Positions 23,902 to 37,427 of a stretch of DNA of 64,000 nt are shown here, in pieces. The stretch comes from Hymenolepis diminuta (lineage: Eukaryota > Platyhelminthes > Cestoda > Cyclophyllidea > Hymenolepididae), in the NCBI GenBank assembly GCA_900708905.1, contig CAADRB010000041.1, forward strand, positions 940,209-1,004,208, written 5' to 3'. Both the position numbers and the translations under genes were made by a program. Below the pieces are notes generated by a model. It was not told where the DNA came from and searched no databases. It saw nothing but the letters and a program-made list of their open reading frames with translations. Each line of letters starts with the position of its first letter. The first letter of the stretch is position 1.

Positions 23902-26900
23902 CTTTTAAACACTGAGTTCACTCGGGTGTAGAGGACTGAAATTCATATCTTCTTAAGTCATGCGGGTCTAGGATTTATCTAGATAGCATCTACTTATACT
24001 TTTTTAAAATTATTATAAAGCTCTATTATTAACTACGGTAATACACAAATTCATACAAGTTTAATTATGGAAAGCCTGAACAGGGGAAACAGAAACTATC
24101 CAACAGATAACGAAAGCAGAAAGCGATGTGAAAGAGTGGTAGGTGATGAAGTGAGTGCATCATTAACCCATCTTTTTTGGATTTCGGATGCACTGTACCG
24201 TGCTCTTCTTGTTATAATGGGTACAATTTACGTGTAATATTTCAAGTCAAATTTTCCAGTATGAACCTCCCTTTCTTTAGCAAAATTTCACTGGAAGAGA
24301 CAGGTAAAATGCATTAATATGGCAAAATTTACTAAATTCCACTCAGATTAAGGCCAATTATTCCTGCAAAATTCTGATCAATGAATGAACTGTTAACAAT
24401 GATCTAGAAAAAATTGACAAATCTACTTACTGATTCATCCTTTGCATTTTAAAAATCTTCAGAGAAGTGTAGTAATGCGTTCAAATGGGATTTAATTTCA
24501 ATGAACAAAATTGCATTAGGGTTATGAGTATTGTTTCTGTTACCGTTGCAAAGAGAAGAGGTAACTTGAAGATCTAGAGTAGAGCTTTAAGGCTATCCAA
24601 GCTTCCGGTATTCTAATTTGTTGCAGTTCATCACACAGTATATTGAAAGGGAGACTAGGTTTTGTTGAGCAAATTTATTGAGAAAAAACGTGTAAGGGAA
24701 AAGTTAGTAGATAAATCAAGATAAACCATGTAAATAAAAATGGGTAGATAAATAAGCATTTGGAAAGAGCTACACACTCACAAGGGGGTAAAATAATAAA
24801 ACTGACACATGATGTCAACCCTGCGGATGATAAAATCATATATTGCTGGATTCGAGATTTTGCCAGGGTTTGAAGTATCTTGGGTCGCATTTGACTCACA
24901 ATAGAGAATCATAATCGAGAGTGAAGAACTGAATTCCGTGGCTCATTCACCGTGGGTCAGGTCAGAACGGATGTGAAACCACATACTCTTTTAGCTGACC
25001 TGTGGGAAAAATGTTTATAATAAGTTTGGACCATTTTGGCCGTCTAACAATAAAGTCAAAAAGTGGGTCAACAAATGACTAATATAATCAGTAATTTATC
25101 ATTTTCTACGGACGTACTTTTGAAACAATGTAAGATATTACTGATTTATGACTTTAGGGCTATCGGCTGTCCAATGTGGAATCCACTACACTTTCATGTG
25201 TTCGCATGGAAAACCTTTTTTAAGTGAACATCTGTTGGTTATATTTTCCCAGCTGATTTGTTACAATGTAAATTTGGTCTCACCGAATTTCTTACAAACA
25301 CTCAAAAAAGGAAATAATAAAAATGAAGATAAAATATCATCCTTGTCGTTGCTATCAACTTTGGGAAAATATCACCCTGTTATTAGAAGAAACCAATGTG
25401 CATGAAGAGGGTGATCAAACATCCAAATTAATAAGCTTGAAGTCACTCAGGAAACAGGGGACGAATCCAGAAATTTAAATGACAGATTATGGAACTGCGA
25501 ACTATATTGGAAAAATTACCGAGGGTAAAAATAAATAAATTACATATATTGGTAAAAAATTGTCTGAAAATGTTCTAACATCTTTCTGAGATGTTTTCCT
25601 TAAAAATAATATTTAAAGACGAAATAATGTATGATTGAAAATGACCCGAGGAAAAGTATTTTATACTGTTACAATTCAGTACCACTATAAACGACCGTTT
25701 CATTTACTCTTGTCAAAGTTTGACGGGCATGAGATCTTACTTTCCAAATAAATTAACTTTACAATTATTTGTTTACTATAAAATTTACTGATTCATAAGT
25801 AATCAGATTTGAACCACTGAGACAAAACACACAATATGACCATTCGCCTTCCTTAATGAAAAAATAAAATCCCTTTAGAAAGCTCTGCTTCTGAACTCCA
25901 ATTTCTAATGTTACCTTGTTGTCTTCCGAATAGTGAGTTGAAGGTAAGCATAAATTCCTTGAATATTATTACTATCGCAAATCCTGAACTTTTATCTCAG
26001 AATTTTATCTAGAAGACAAACTAAAATTATATATTTGCAGTTCTTTAAGAAGGTATATATATTTACAGAGATGGCGAAAAATTTGAAGGCAAGATGTGCC
26101 TCTGTTATCAGCTGAAACCTCTCACCATGTTTGTAGATGGCATATCTAACTACTTCCAGCAAAATTTCATGTAATTTTATTTTTCTCTTGAGCCTAAGAT
26201 AGTAAACTATAGTATTTCTATACCATTCTATTGAAATGTGCTTGATGAAAGTAAATGAAACCTGAATAGTTAATATGCACATCTGTCAAGTTAGAGATCA
26301 CGGGCTCGATATCTATTGGTACATATATTGAGCGGAATGGTCAAATAAAGGGGGGTGACAAGATTCAAGTTTCTCACCAAGGAGAGTCCAAGATACTATT
26401 TCTCTACTAAAGATGAGTGTTGAAAAACGCTTGTCTAAATGGATTTGGGAGTTATCTAAGCTTGGTCTATATTTAAGGATTATCAAGAAAGGATGCGGAT
26501 GGAAATATCAATAGTAACTGTGGGATATTTGTGAAACAAAGGATTCAAAAGCAAATAACAAAGTCTGAATAACGCAAATAAATAATATTCTTGCTACTGC
26601 ACACCAATAAGAATCGCAAAGGTTAATCGGATTAGTGTGGGGGTTTGGAGCCCTGATGAAACCCTATCAATCTGGCATGGCATTTTACTCTTGGGGATAT
26701 TAGCCAAAAGGTAGCATATAGTGATGATACATGTGAAGGATCTTTCAAAAGGTCATTATTTCAACGTGGATGATTTTTCTAAAGTCATTAACACATTTGC
26801 CAGTACTACTTAAATGTGATTAATTAAAATCGTATCCTATTAGTTCGTGCAAGGCCATTAATATTGGTAAGATGAATAATACATTTGGGGATTCAAACAA

Positions 26901-29540
26901 TTAACGTTTACATTGGACAAAATTTAAATTTTAGCAAATATTTTATCAAAAATTAATTTTTATTCCTTTATTTGATAGATTATTAACGCTAAACCTTGTG
27001 AATATTATAATTTATCCACAAAATGCAACTTTCACATTTTCCAAAAATAACTAAAAAGTCTTCATTTAGAATTTTACTAGTTCAGATATAGCGAGTAAAT
27101 GAAGAATATTTTGATCTCTAAAGAGGTTTTTGGCTTTTCGTTAAATTAAATTGAATTTCTAGGAGATGTTTTAATTTAAGTAAGCTGATTTCAAAGAGTT
27201 TTAGGATTTTTGATAATATAAGGATAGTCTGATAAAAATTATGTGGAAGATCACTTAATAGCAGTCGATGAGCTTGAAAATTACTAAGATTAAATTAATA
27301 AAAGAATTGGGTCTTATTGTAACTATCAACTACGAAGTTAGTGAGTCCGAGTTCATATCCATATCCACTGATTAATGCTACTCATCGAAGAAACGATCAA
27401 ATGTGAATTTTGCACTTAGTTAAAGAGGATTTAGGACCCATTGTTTCCAGACAGGGAAATTCTTTGAAAGCCTTTTTCTTCAAGGGATTTAAATCTAAAA
27501 AATTTCTTTACAGTTACAGTTCGTAATAAAAAATCGAACCAGATTTAGTCAAATAAACGTTAGTGAAATATAATCGGAATTTTTCACACTTTTTCGGATA
27601 TATAAATAATTAAAACACATTTCAAACATTCACTTGAGAAAATTTAATTAAATTTAAATCTTCATTCATGAAAACTGATATCTAGTTCACATGTCGTACA
27701 ATCACTTTCAAAGCTAAGCTCCAGCCAGCCTAAAAATTTCCGAATAATTGAAGGAACAATGGCTCTAAAGATAGTAGGCACCAAAAACAACTGGAGAACT
27801 TTCAAGATTAACGCTCCCTATTTTACTTCTCTCTCCCTTTATTAAAAGAGATGTTGGAAGCCTCGCCTCTCCAGCACGCATTTTAATGCCGTAATTGCGT
27901 GTTCATGTTATTTTGAGTGAATAAACAAATGGAGTCCGCAGTGTAGAACAAACTCCAAAATTGAATTTCACTTAATGTGTCTCTATGCTTTGTTAATTTA
28001 GTAACAGACACATTAGGAGTTTGGAACTGATTGCGCCATGCAATTAAGTGGTCAGAACTTTGCTACCTTAACATTTTAAATTGTAGATAGCAACTAAAGA
28101 TAATTTATAATGAAAAATTTAATGACTCTCAAAGGTACAGAAATCTTAAATGGGTTTAAAATACCACTACTTATTCTAGAAATTACTTTTAATATATAAT
28201 CACTTTATTGATATAAATTTTTTTTATTTCAGGCAGTAAAATTGATACAAAAGATTAAAATGGTGAATGATACTATTTTAAATGTTTAATCATTTGTTAT
28301 TCAGCAATTTTTACTGAAATTAAAATATTAGAACGAAGTAACAAAATATTTAAACTAATGGAAGAGAATGGCCTATTCATAAATGTGCAAAGAGAAGACA
28401 GGTTTGGCCAAATCCCAAAAATGACTAACCGCATTGAAACCCACTTAATGAAAACAAATTAAGTGCATTCAATGTTCTCTAATCAGTATTAATCTCAATT
28501 ATCTCGTGGAAGGGTTTACTTATTTTTACCTTGTCTCAGAAATCATTTGAATTTATTAAGGGACATTTAACTTAAGAGATAAAAACATCGAATGACTCTA
28601 ACTGAAGGAAAGGGATGGATTTACTTTTAATAGTGAATGACTGGACAGAATGAATTTTACACGTTTAAAGAAAGATTAGGCAAAAGAACTCGTAGTCTTA
28701 TTTGATCAGTTATCGGTGATACTTCTTTGTCTGCTGGCTCGTGAAAATATTTATTATAACATCAGAATAGATTAATTATCCTGGTAATTAAAAATGCCAC
28801 AGTTTAAGGGTAAATCTGAAGACGACGCCATCTGACAATTTGCGGCTCAATATTATTTTACATAGTGATTTATTAATTTAGGATTAGTACAAACAAATAA
28901 ATATGATATACGTAACTATTGAATGCGTAGGTTAGACCAAGTACAAATGGAAAGGAAACAAAACGGCATGTAGAGAAGTAAAGGGTGTTGGTGTCTAGCA
29001 TTTATGCATTTTTGAAGAAATACAGACACAGCCGGGATAATGTGGAATTAGTCATTCAGCGACGACACACTGAGTACTGGAGAGGTAGATGGAAACGAAG
29101 TGGACGCTAATGGCTAATAGCGTTTGCTAGAAAACTCTTCAATCCCCTGGATTATCCTTAATGTGTTAATTCAAACAAATCTTGCGTTTGCTACTGGGCA
29201 GAAAATTTAATGGAGAATGAAGACGTTTCAGTGGTAAAAAATTAAAACATATGAACCTTGTCGGTTTCTTATGATCTTCAGAGTCGAATTCTCATTAAAA
29301 ATTCCGGGAATTGAGAAAGTAAAAGTTTGAATTATTAAGATGAACCTGCTAAACTGAAGTCCGCTCCCTTTCAAATCAAATGGCATCAAGAGGTGAAGCA
29401 AGCATCAAATAATTTCGTTCAAATATTTTCTGAAGTTGGTTCAAAGGGCTTATTTAAAAGTATTAAAACTTATTTTACTTAGTACTTGTATCAATAATGA
29501 TGATGGCAAAGGACCAAATTGTCAAGTTTTCTTCAAGGGA
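23902..29540. other. Gene-poor stretch with a SINE-like repeat
   Basis: No gene supported. It contains the family A copy at 26255-26470, a possible degenerate family B fragment around 24080-24130 that also yields a 56-codon ORF (24067-24237), an 8-bp inverted repeat near 24957-25003, and a 96-codon minus-strand ORF (26282-25992) of the size expected by chance. Confidence 0.4.
26255..26470 (+). repeat. SINE-like repeat family A, copy 2
   Basis: Aligns with 8811-9000 (shared CACGGG, TTTCTCACCA, AGTGTTGAAAA and TAAATGG blocks in the same order) and with 34391-34520 (shared CAAGTTAGA-ATCAC, GGTACA, GGTCAA and TTTCTC blocks). It links the other two copies, which resemble each other less. Confidence 0.6.
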
Positions 29541-29720
29541 AAGTAACTGAGACAGGGAAACAGCAAGACCATACAATAAGATTTGAAACAGGAGGGGATC
29601 TCGTAGAAATAGGTAACGAGAGTCATAATTCACTTGAATTCTGAAAGTAATCTATTTTCTCACGCCAAGTTTAATGTACTTTGCGAAGTTCAAGGACCCC
29701 AAAACTAAACTATTAGAGTT
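29541..29720 (+). repeat. Dispersed repeat family B, copy 1
   Basis: Starts AAGTAACTGAGACAGGGAAA and continues with an order of blocks like that at 36725 (AACAG-AAGA-CATAC-ATAAG, then AGG-ATC, then GAATTC). Diverged, no ORF. Confidence 0.45.
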
Positions 29721-32700
29721 TGATTCTTTGTTCTTTTATCAGTAAAATTTACTATCTCAGATAATTTGTTTCTTTTCATAGCAGAGAGCGGTTATTTTAA
29801 TATAGGGAAGCTCAATCACGTATGCTTACAATTCTTTAATATTAACAATAAGAAAACCCCGCTGAACCGATTAAGTTGAAAATTGCAAGAAATTACGTCA
29901 AACAGTCTATGTGAACAATTTTTACATAAACAGAAAAGCAGAAAATAAGTTTTACAAAATGTCGGTTTCGTTTCCTGAGCCAGCTTATCCGGACTGAAAT
30001 GCCTCGCTAAGTGAAAATTTCTTATTCTGGTCTAAATATCTTGATGATATGTTCTTTGCCGACCTAATTCCCTCATTTGTTGTTGACCTATATTTGTCTA
30101 GAGACGCCGATATATTTGACTCTCAATTGACTTATTTATATATGGTTACATATATTGTTTATCTTACAGCTCAGTTAAAACCGGTCCTCAGTCGTGCAGA
30201 CATCTTCTTCCTGACCCAGTACTCTCTGCTTGTACAAATCCTAAGACTGATTAAACGGCATCTAGGAGCCATAACAATTGTAATTGCGAATAAGGTTAGT
30301 TTTGCATTTAATATCTTTTGTTATCATTATTAACCATGATAATTTTCAATCACGGGAAGGCATTTGAGCACGCCAAGTGGTAAATTATCCATGTGCGGAA
30401 TGAGAGATAGTGGATCGAGTAGAGATGAGAACAACTTCGTGATGTCAAACGTTCTTGATCACATTCCTACATTGACTTCCTGACTATATATTAAAGACCG
30501 CTTTATGGAGAAGTCACAAATTAGGATACTCATTTAAATACCCTCAAATGTATTTGGACGGTCTGTTAAGTATGGTGAGATTCGCCAATGAGTCATTACC
30601 GTAAAGAACATTAACGAAGCAATAAATTCTTTTTCATATGAACAATGCTAGAGAGATTCTCATTTTAAGAAGGTTTCAATATTTTCGTAGTTGGTATACA
30701 TGCCATATTTCCTTCCTCATTTAATTTTTTGATTTATACCATATTTTAACTGAATAAACATTTTGAAGTATTTTACTAAATTCGGCTTAATTTTGATTTA
30801 ACGAATGGCTGTATCAAAATTTTCCTGTTATAGGGATAAGTAAGAGCGGTACGTATGATTTTTTAACCATTAATTTTTTTAAAGTTCATTGGAGGAGCAA
30901 GTCTACACTACAAAACTAGCAACTTGAGGGATGATTCTGAAAACTTAACTCACTTTCCAAGCAATTTGAGGGGTTAAAGATAACCGGGATTGCCCAAATA
31001 TAATTTTAAATAAAACTTCAAATAATGTATATTCAAATTCTTCTCCTTTTCACTTAAAATTAAGATCTTCAATTAGAAGATCTTTAAAATGTCACTTTTC
31101 ATTTACACTCAATATACTTAATTTTCCATATAATTCACATCTAAATCCAGTAATTACTACGTATCCATGATGATTGGCTGTTGATAGTACCATGATATAT
31201 AATATTCACCGTTTCCAGAGTAGGGTTTTATTTGTTGAAAATGACCATTTTGTATCTTCCTGGATTGATGACTAGTTGATGATAGGTCTTTGTTCCCTAA
31301 AATTGTGGTACTTCGCGTATGATTTCATAATTGTTCGCAAAGAAATCATAACGTAAGTTACACTTGTAGTGTCTGTGCCCCCTGACTCAGATTTATTCTG
31401 CCTCTACGTATGGCGGATTTTTTGATTAGGATCTGTCAGTTGGTGACAATTAATTGGTTCCTCATCTTAAAATCACACAATGACTCACACAGGATAAAAC
31501 CGGTTAGCACCTCAGTGCCTAACTGACTTAACCAGTCTATCACAATCCGAATTTTCTTCTCTCAATACTAACGCCCCTCTCTTTCCTCCCAATTTTATCT
31601 CCTAATTCTTCTCCTTTCCTCTCTGATTCCTTTCCAATCATCCAATACGCACTTTTCCAACCCAGTTCTTCGTCTTTTCAGTCGTCAAATGCAATTTTTA
31701 CCTGTTAGTCTTAGGAAGCTTATCGGTTCTATGAAGGGATATCTAGTCTGGCTCTGTCAGGGTCTTAAAGTAGCTTAGCCCTCATATTAGAGCTACCTTA
31801 CATTTCTCTCAAACCCAGGAAGTAGACTCTATAATTGGTCCATTTAATTATACTTCTGTTTAGAAACATTCTAATTCTGGCTCATTAATAATTCTTTTCG
31901 CAGAAAAATGCGAAAGTGAAAGAGAAGGCTTGTCCTTAATAGTCAAAGGGGGAGTTCTGTTCCTATTAATTAATCTTCTAAAAACACACTCGGAGGCCAC
32001 ACCCTCAAATTATGTTTCTAACTGTTCCTAATTTCAACTATACAGAAACTTGCAAAATTTGCTATTTGACTCTTAATAGTGTATTAAACTTAGGGCCAAG
32101 GAAGAAAGGGTTTATTTCCCCATCACCAAAATAACGCATTCTCTATTATTTTGTCTGAATGGACTTTTCGCAAAATTTCCCCTCAAAACTCCTCGGACTA
32201 CAATTTTTTCTACTCAAAAGTACTATTGCAAAGCTATTCCATTCGCTTTTTTAGACGATAGCAGCACGTTAGTGGTTGGGCTATTAGCATTTATACGTAT
32301 ATTTATTAACATCCATTTTCGTTCTTGACTTCGAAATCATTAATCTGTTAGTGAGATGGATGCTGTTCATGGATAAGATAGAGTCGGAAATCCGGTGATA
32401 GCTTGTGAATCGTAATCGGCGCTATTATTAACTATGAAAAGTGTAAATCATGGAATAGCATCTGAACCCTCGAAATAGCAAATTAAGGGATGAAACGGAG
32501 GATCAAAAAGAAGTGTTTAATGAATTTAGAATTTTAGAAGGCCAATTTTGCTTGAATTATATCTGGGTGAATTTTCTTGTCCGCGATACTTAGAGTTTAT
32601 TGACCAGCTGATTTAATTCTTTCAGTCTTGAGCAAATAGACAAAAATAGCAAAGGAGTTTCAAACATTGTGGAAATCACCAGTATTAATTCAAACGTCCT

Positions 32701-34384
32701 GTGCCCCATTAGCTTTGTTTTTAGCGTTTTAACTTTGCCATAAATGATAATAAATACTATCCACGGCAGAGAAAAATGATTTTTAGTCGCGGAAAGGCAG
32801 CTGAACAAGAGAATCACTGGAATAGTACTCATAAGTGTTCATTGCTTCATATTCTTATGTTCCTTTGTGCATGAATGAATGAATACTTACAGTTATTTGA
32901 CCGGTTTATAAATTTGGATTGTTATCCATAAAACTTTATTACATTTTTCCCTACCAGCCAAGATACTAACAGAATGATTTGAATTTCACCTAACAGAGCT
33001 CACTAGAGTTCACTTAGAATGAACTCTTATCAAAATAACGAATAAAATGAATAGAAATCATATGTAAGTTTTCTGCTTTATAATCTTAATCTACTTTTAA
33101 GTTTTAATCACTTAGCAATTCCCCCACATCGATGAGTCCCCACAAGTTAAGGTATAATCAAAAACTTATTTTGAAACCACGTTTCTTGAGAGTTAATCAG
33201 GTGGAATAATATCTCGACCAGATAGAGCTTGCGTTTTCAATTACCAGATTTTAGTTATTTATGAAGTAGGTAATTAATCTAGACAGGAGAACTTTTTCTG
33301 TCTGTTTTGAAGACAGAAAAGTTTGCTCTCGAAGATGAGTTTGTTATCTCTCCCCGACTCTAGCCACTAATGGTGTAGCACAAATTTCTGTTATTCGGGA
33401 AGAATTTTGTTAACGAGATAACCACGAAATTTTTTTTAAAGGGAAAAATAATTTCGTCTTTAGTGGAAGACTGTAATTAATGGGATTTGGTCAAAATTAA
33501 TTGGACGAGAGTAGTCAGAGTTATTTTACAGCCATGCAGTTTCGAGGAAATTAAGATATTGACCACAAATAAATATTGCGCGACTTTAGAGATCACTAGA
33601 TGTTTAAGCACATTTAAAAGCTCACAGATAGATCAGCGGATGAGACATATTAGTATTTAGATGAAAATGTTCGGGTTCACTCCGAATTTCATGACAAAAA
33701 TCCTTATCTTTTTAAGCAATATGTATTTTAAACTAGGCAATATGAGGTGATGAAGACAAAATGTTTATTCAAAACGCAAATAAGAATACCATTAATATTT
33801 GGACCACTCTTTAGTTTGTGCATTGTGCAAAACAATCCATAGGCGCTTTACTTTACATTCAGATGACCGATAATAAGCAAGGAAAGATCTCTTTATTTAA
33901 TTAATAGGAGGAATTGACTAGTTATCAATTTAGAAGTATTTGACCATCATATAATAGTCAAAAGGAGCGCAATTTTTCTACATAGATTTAATGAAAAAAA
34001 TATCTAAAATTAGGAAAAAGCGCAGAATTTTCGAAAAAGGTTTGACAAATTGCTCTGAATTATGGAACAGGTCGCATTTGCACTGAGCAGAGAAAATTGT
34101 CTTTTATATTGTTCAACTTGGCTTCACCGTGCCTTCTACTGTCATTCTTTTAGTTTGAAGCGTTAGTAATATAAGAGTCAGTATGTGTCGAATAGGTTCA
34201 AGAGTACCTTATTGACGTCTTCTAATATCCAATTTTAATGCATCTCTTACTTCTAGAAGCAAAATCATTTTGTGGTATTAGAATTAAATATAATAGTGGC
34301 AAGTACCACCGTTTGTTAGATGGAAGATTGGATTAATTTCCTGATTGAGGAGTTGACAATTTGAGTATGCTAATAACAAAGTTG
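29721..34384. other. Gene-poor stretch with a long pyrimidine tract
   Basis: Exon-like pieces without a recognisable product occur at 30170-30294 (good acceptor TTATCTTACAG, donor AAG|GTTAGT, 41 open codons) and 31682-31778. The latter follows an unusually long C/T-rich tract (about 31540-31680) and reads RQMQFLPVSLRKL and on to a stop. These are candidates only. I see nothing else. Confidence 0.3.
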
Positions 34385-34560
34385 TCTACACAAATTTCTG
34401 CCAAGTTAGACATCACAAGGTCAATGTTTGTCGGTACACACTCGGAGATGTGAGTAACCAACCGTAATAATTAATTGTGGTCAATAAGAGGAATGACAGA
34501 ATACGAATTTCTCTTAAAATTGGCTCCACGATACCGCCCTTGTACCCAAGTCTCGCGTTA
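34385..34560 (+). repeat. SINE-like repeat family A, copy 3
   Basis: Shares CAAGTTAGA-ATCAC, GGTACAxA, GGTCAATAA and GAATTTCTCTTA blocks with copy 2 in the same order. The tRNA-like head is more decayed and the 3' end is not clear. Confidence 0.5.
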
Positions 34561-34629
34561 GTAAAACTTCTTCTAATAGGCTTAGAACATCAGTTAGTTG
34601 GTTAGTTACCTAAACAATTAATTTTTTAG

Positions 34630-34816
34630 TTCTGCTACGTTAAATTCATTTAAACTGCCAGATCATTCCAATTTCCAAACCTTTCGAGAAAAAGAAATTG
34701 AGGCGGCAAGACTAGCCGTCAAAATTAAGGACATAATCAATAGGTATCTGATTCAATCCAGAGAACAAAACATTAAATTTAACTTGTGCAATGTGAACTA
34801 CTCAGTAACCAAATAG
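34630..34816 (+). CDS. Candidate 3'-terminal exon, unknown product
   Basis: Follows a consensus-like acceptor (CAATTAATTTTTTAG at 34629) and, with two bases carried in, stays open for 61 codons to TAG at 34814. The predicted peptide is polar and helix-prone, with TFREKEIEAARLAVKIKD at its centre. AATAAA occurs about 170 bp after the stop. An internal donor (AG|GTATCT at 34743) is also possible. I do not recognise the family and cannot place the preceding exon. An open frame of this size is expected by chance several times in this stretch, so splice signals and composition are the only support. Confidence 0.2.
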
Positions 34817-36724
34817 TGTAACATTTGAAATCAAAGATCAAATGTAGTAAGACTTTAATGCCAAGACTTTAGCCCCAATTTCTTTTCATTCTCCTCTCCA
34901 TTATCATTTTTTGAACTTACTGTTAGCCGATTTCAGCTGCTTCTCTCAACAAAACATTGTTATTTTCGCATTACTGTAGAAAATTAGTAATAAACGGTTA
35001 GCTGGTAACAGAATACTTATTTTTATGCTTCTTTTCCCTTAGTGAGATTTTAATAAAATCCTAGATATATATTCATCGAACCTCAAACATTTTATTTAAA
35101 AACTTATGATAAGTGAAGATAGATATAATTAATCGCTTGTAAATTAATTTAAATCTACAAAATGCAATACTTTCATGCAATTATTAATGGCTACCTTCCA
35201 TGAGAAGTCATTTAACTCACAAAACACAAGCTTTTTATAGTTATCAACTTTCCTCTTGAAGGTCCACTAAATAAGAGTAATTAACGCTTGCACAATTAGC
35301 TTAACTATCATTTCTGCAGAATGTGCAACCAACCAGAATTTTACCTTGATATGTATTTTTTGAAGTTGCGAAAGTCAGGATAATTGTCCGTAGGCGTTAA
35401 TGCTGTAAATAAAATGCAGAGTTTTAGTGATCCCACTGGACAATGTAAAAGTCATACCTACTGTACTTCTTCATGTAAAAATGGTATTTTATCATATCAT
35501 ACCAGCATTTCTCCATATATCATGCTTTATATGGTATTGTGGAATACAATGAACTCATCCAGATGTGAAGTTTTGAATATTTGAGCAAAACTCAAAAAAT
35601 TTACATGAACGAAAACTGTTACTTGGGCACTGGATTTACCGACTGCTAGTTAATAACAATTAACTTTCTGGAAAATCAAATCTTACCGTTTTATTATTTT
35701 AAAATTTAACTTAACATTTATTCAGACTTTATGTCTGATCATAACAATCTCTCCGCTCTACTGCAATTCAGGCTTATTATTATCTTTGGAATTGAATCTT
35801 TACACAGCACCCACATTTATGCTCTCTTCTTGGTAGTTGCTTCTTCTATTCTTAAACATATTGATGAAGTCGTCTTACAGCTATATTAGTGTCTGACTCG
35901 GTAGCCAATTAATTACCATGCTTACTTTGCATGTGAAGAGAAATTTTTTAATTTAGAGAGGAAGATGCCTTCATTAATAACATAATCTGTTCTTCTTCCT
36001 TATATGGACAAATTTTTGGGACCAAGCGGCCGGAATAGCGATAATGGGTAATAAGGGTCAGAACTTATTGTGATTTAACACTTGAGAACGATGTGTCTTG
36101 AAAAACTTGCATGAAATTCATTGATCAGATCACCCCTATCAATCTTTTTCGTATCCCTTTACATTATTCACATAACATATTGGTAGTTTTACTTTCAATG
36201 AAAATTTAATTTCTAAAAACGTCCAACATATTTCTTATTAATAAAAAGCATTAGATTTATTCTTTTCTATTTTAATGGATGACAAAATCGAGTCACACGT
36301 GCAGATACTGCAGCTGTAACATCTAGCAGTCGTGTCGAGGGATGCTTTAAGTGATCGGCATTATCTATCATCATATTTCAATAAAATTAACAGAATTTTA
36401 TCATTGGAGTAAAAATGAATTTGACTGAAATTCTGAAATTCCATGAAATTTATTTATTTGTTTGATTTAAAGTCAATAATTTTAGCAGATCAAAAATGTG
36501 GACAAGTGTGAACGAATAGAGCAAAAGACATAAATAGTTCAGAAATAACGATGGGACTTACATTTCTTTTCTCAGATTGTATTTCTTGTTCTAGGACATA
36601 AATAGGAATGATTTGATATTTTCAATCGATAATTAGTCTGATTTTAAATAATGGAGGGCATCATTATTGAAGTGATATTGACTTATTGTTAATCACATTA
36701 ATGCAAAATATTACTATTTTTAAC
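34817..36724. other. Gene-poor AT-rich stretch
   Basis: Nothing beyond short chance ORFs (for example 35384-35584). No repeat or RNA gene recognised. Confidence 0.5.
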
Positions 36725-36960
36725 AGTGAAAAGCAACTGAAATTGGGTAACAGAAAGAACAACATACGATAAAGTGTTAGGAATCAAAAAGATAAAGAGA
36801 ATAAGGTCAAGTTCTAGAAGAGTGTCAATTCATTTGATTTCTGGACTCCGGTTGTACAATATTAACTAAATCGCTTGCTCACGTTCTAGAACTAAATTTA
36901 ATCGTTCATCCATTGAAGTGCAATAGATGTTCAATTCTTATTGACCGAAATTTTTAAATC
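36725..36960 (+). repeat. Dispersed repeat family B, copy 2
   Basis: Aligns with 45360-45605 through GG-ATCAAAAAGAT, GAATAA, TTGTxCAATxTT-ACTAAAT and a TTATTGAC end block. The 16-mer AAGCAACTGAAATTGG is shared exactly with 46967 onward. Confidence 0.55.
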
Positions 36961-37427
36961 AAGGAGATCAATTTTTCTTCCAGTAGTTAAAAAAACAAAA
37001 TATTCTTATATCACGTTTGACAGCTAAAAGTTTTAACTTAGCGGAGATGAGAGAGGTCGATACTGACGTTATTCAACTGTTCAACCAGTAACTCAGTCTG
37101 AAAATTATACACTATATAAATGATAATTTAATGGATTTGTGTGTTGTATATAACCATTCTGTTCAATAAGAGAGGCTTTTTATATTGCTATAAAAAATCA
37201 ATATTTTATATATCATTCTAATTCAGGTTTCATTAGATCAATTATAATTGAAGTAGAAAAGTGTAAGATTTGACATTTTTAATGGAAAAAAAAGAACTTC
37301 TACACTACTTTAGAAGAAATTCAGACTATAAAATAAGAAGGACGATTTGAAAAGGTAGTGCTTCAAGTAAACACTGATGCATTAATTTCGCCTTTAATCC
37401 ACGAATTTTTTCGCCTTTCAACAGAAA

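Noticed and set aside
24067..24237. 56-codon ORF starting MESLNRGNRNYPTDNE with a hydrophobic end
   Set aside because: Its first part resembles the start of dispersed repeat family B (AACAGGGGAAACAG), and the length is unremarkable for this composition.
24957..25003. CAGGTCAG ... CTGACCTG inverted repeat, considered as a tRNA or hairpin RNA
   Set aside because: Only 8 bp pair across a 30-base loop, and no tRNA boxes or cloverleaf are present.
25992..26282. 96-codon minus-strand ORF
   Set aside because: It overlaps the head of the SINE-like copy at 26255, has no recognisable domain, and is of the length expected by chance on two strands of AT-rich DNA.
30049..30333. 94-codon ORF read as a multi-pass membrane protein exon
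   Set aside because: Hydrophobic frames are common in T-rich DNA. Only the part after the acceptor at 30169 is exon-like, and even that has a second open frame and no known homologue.
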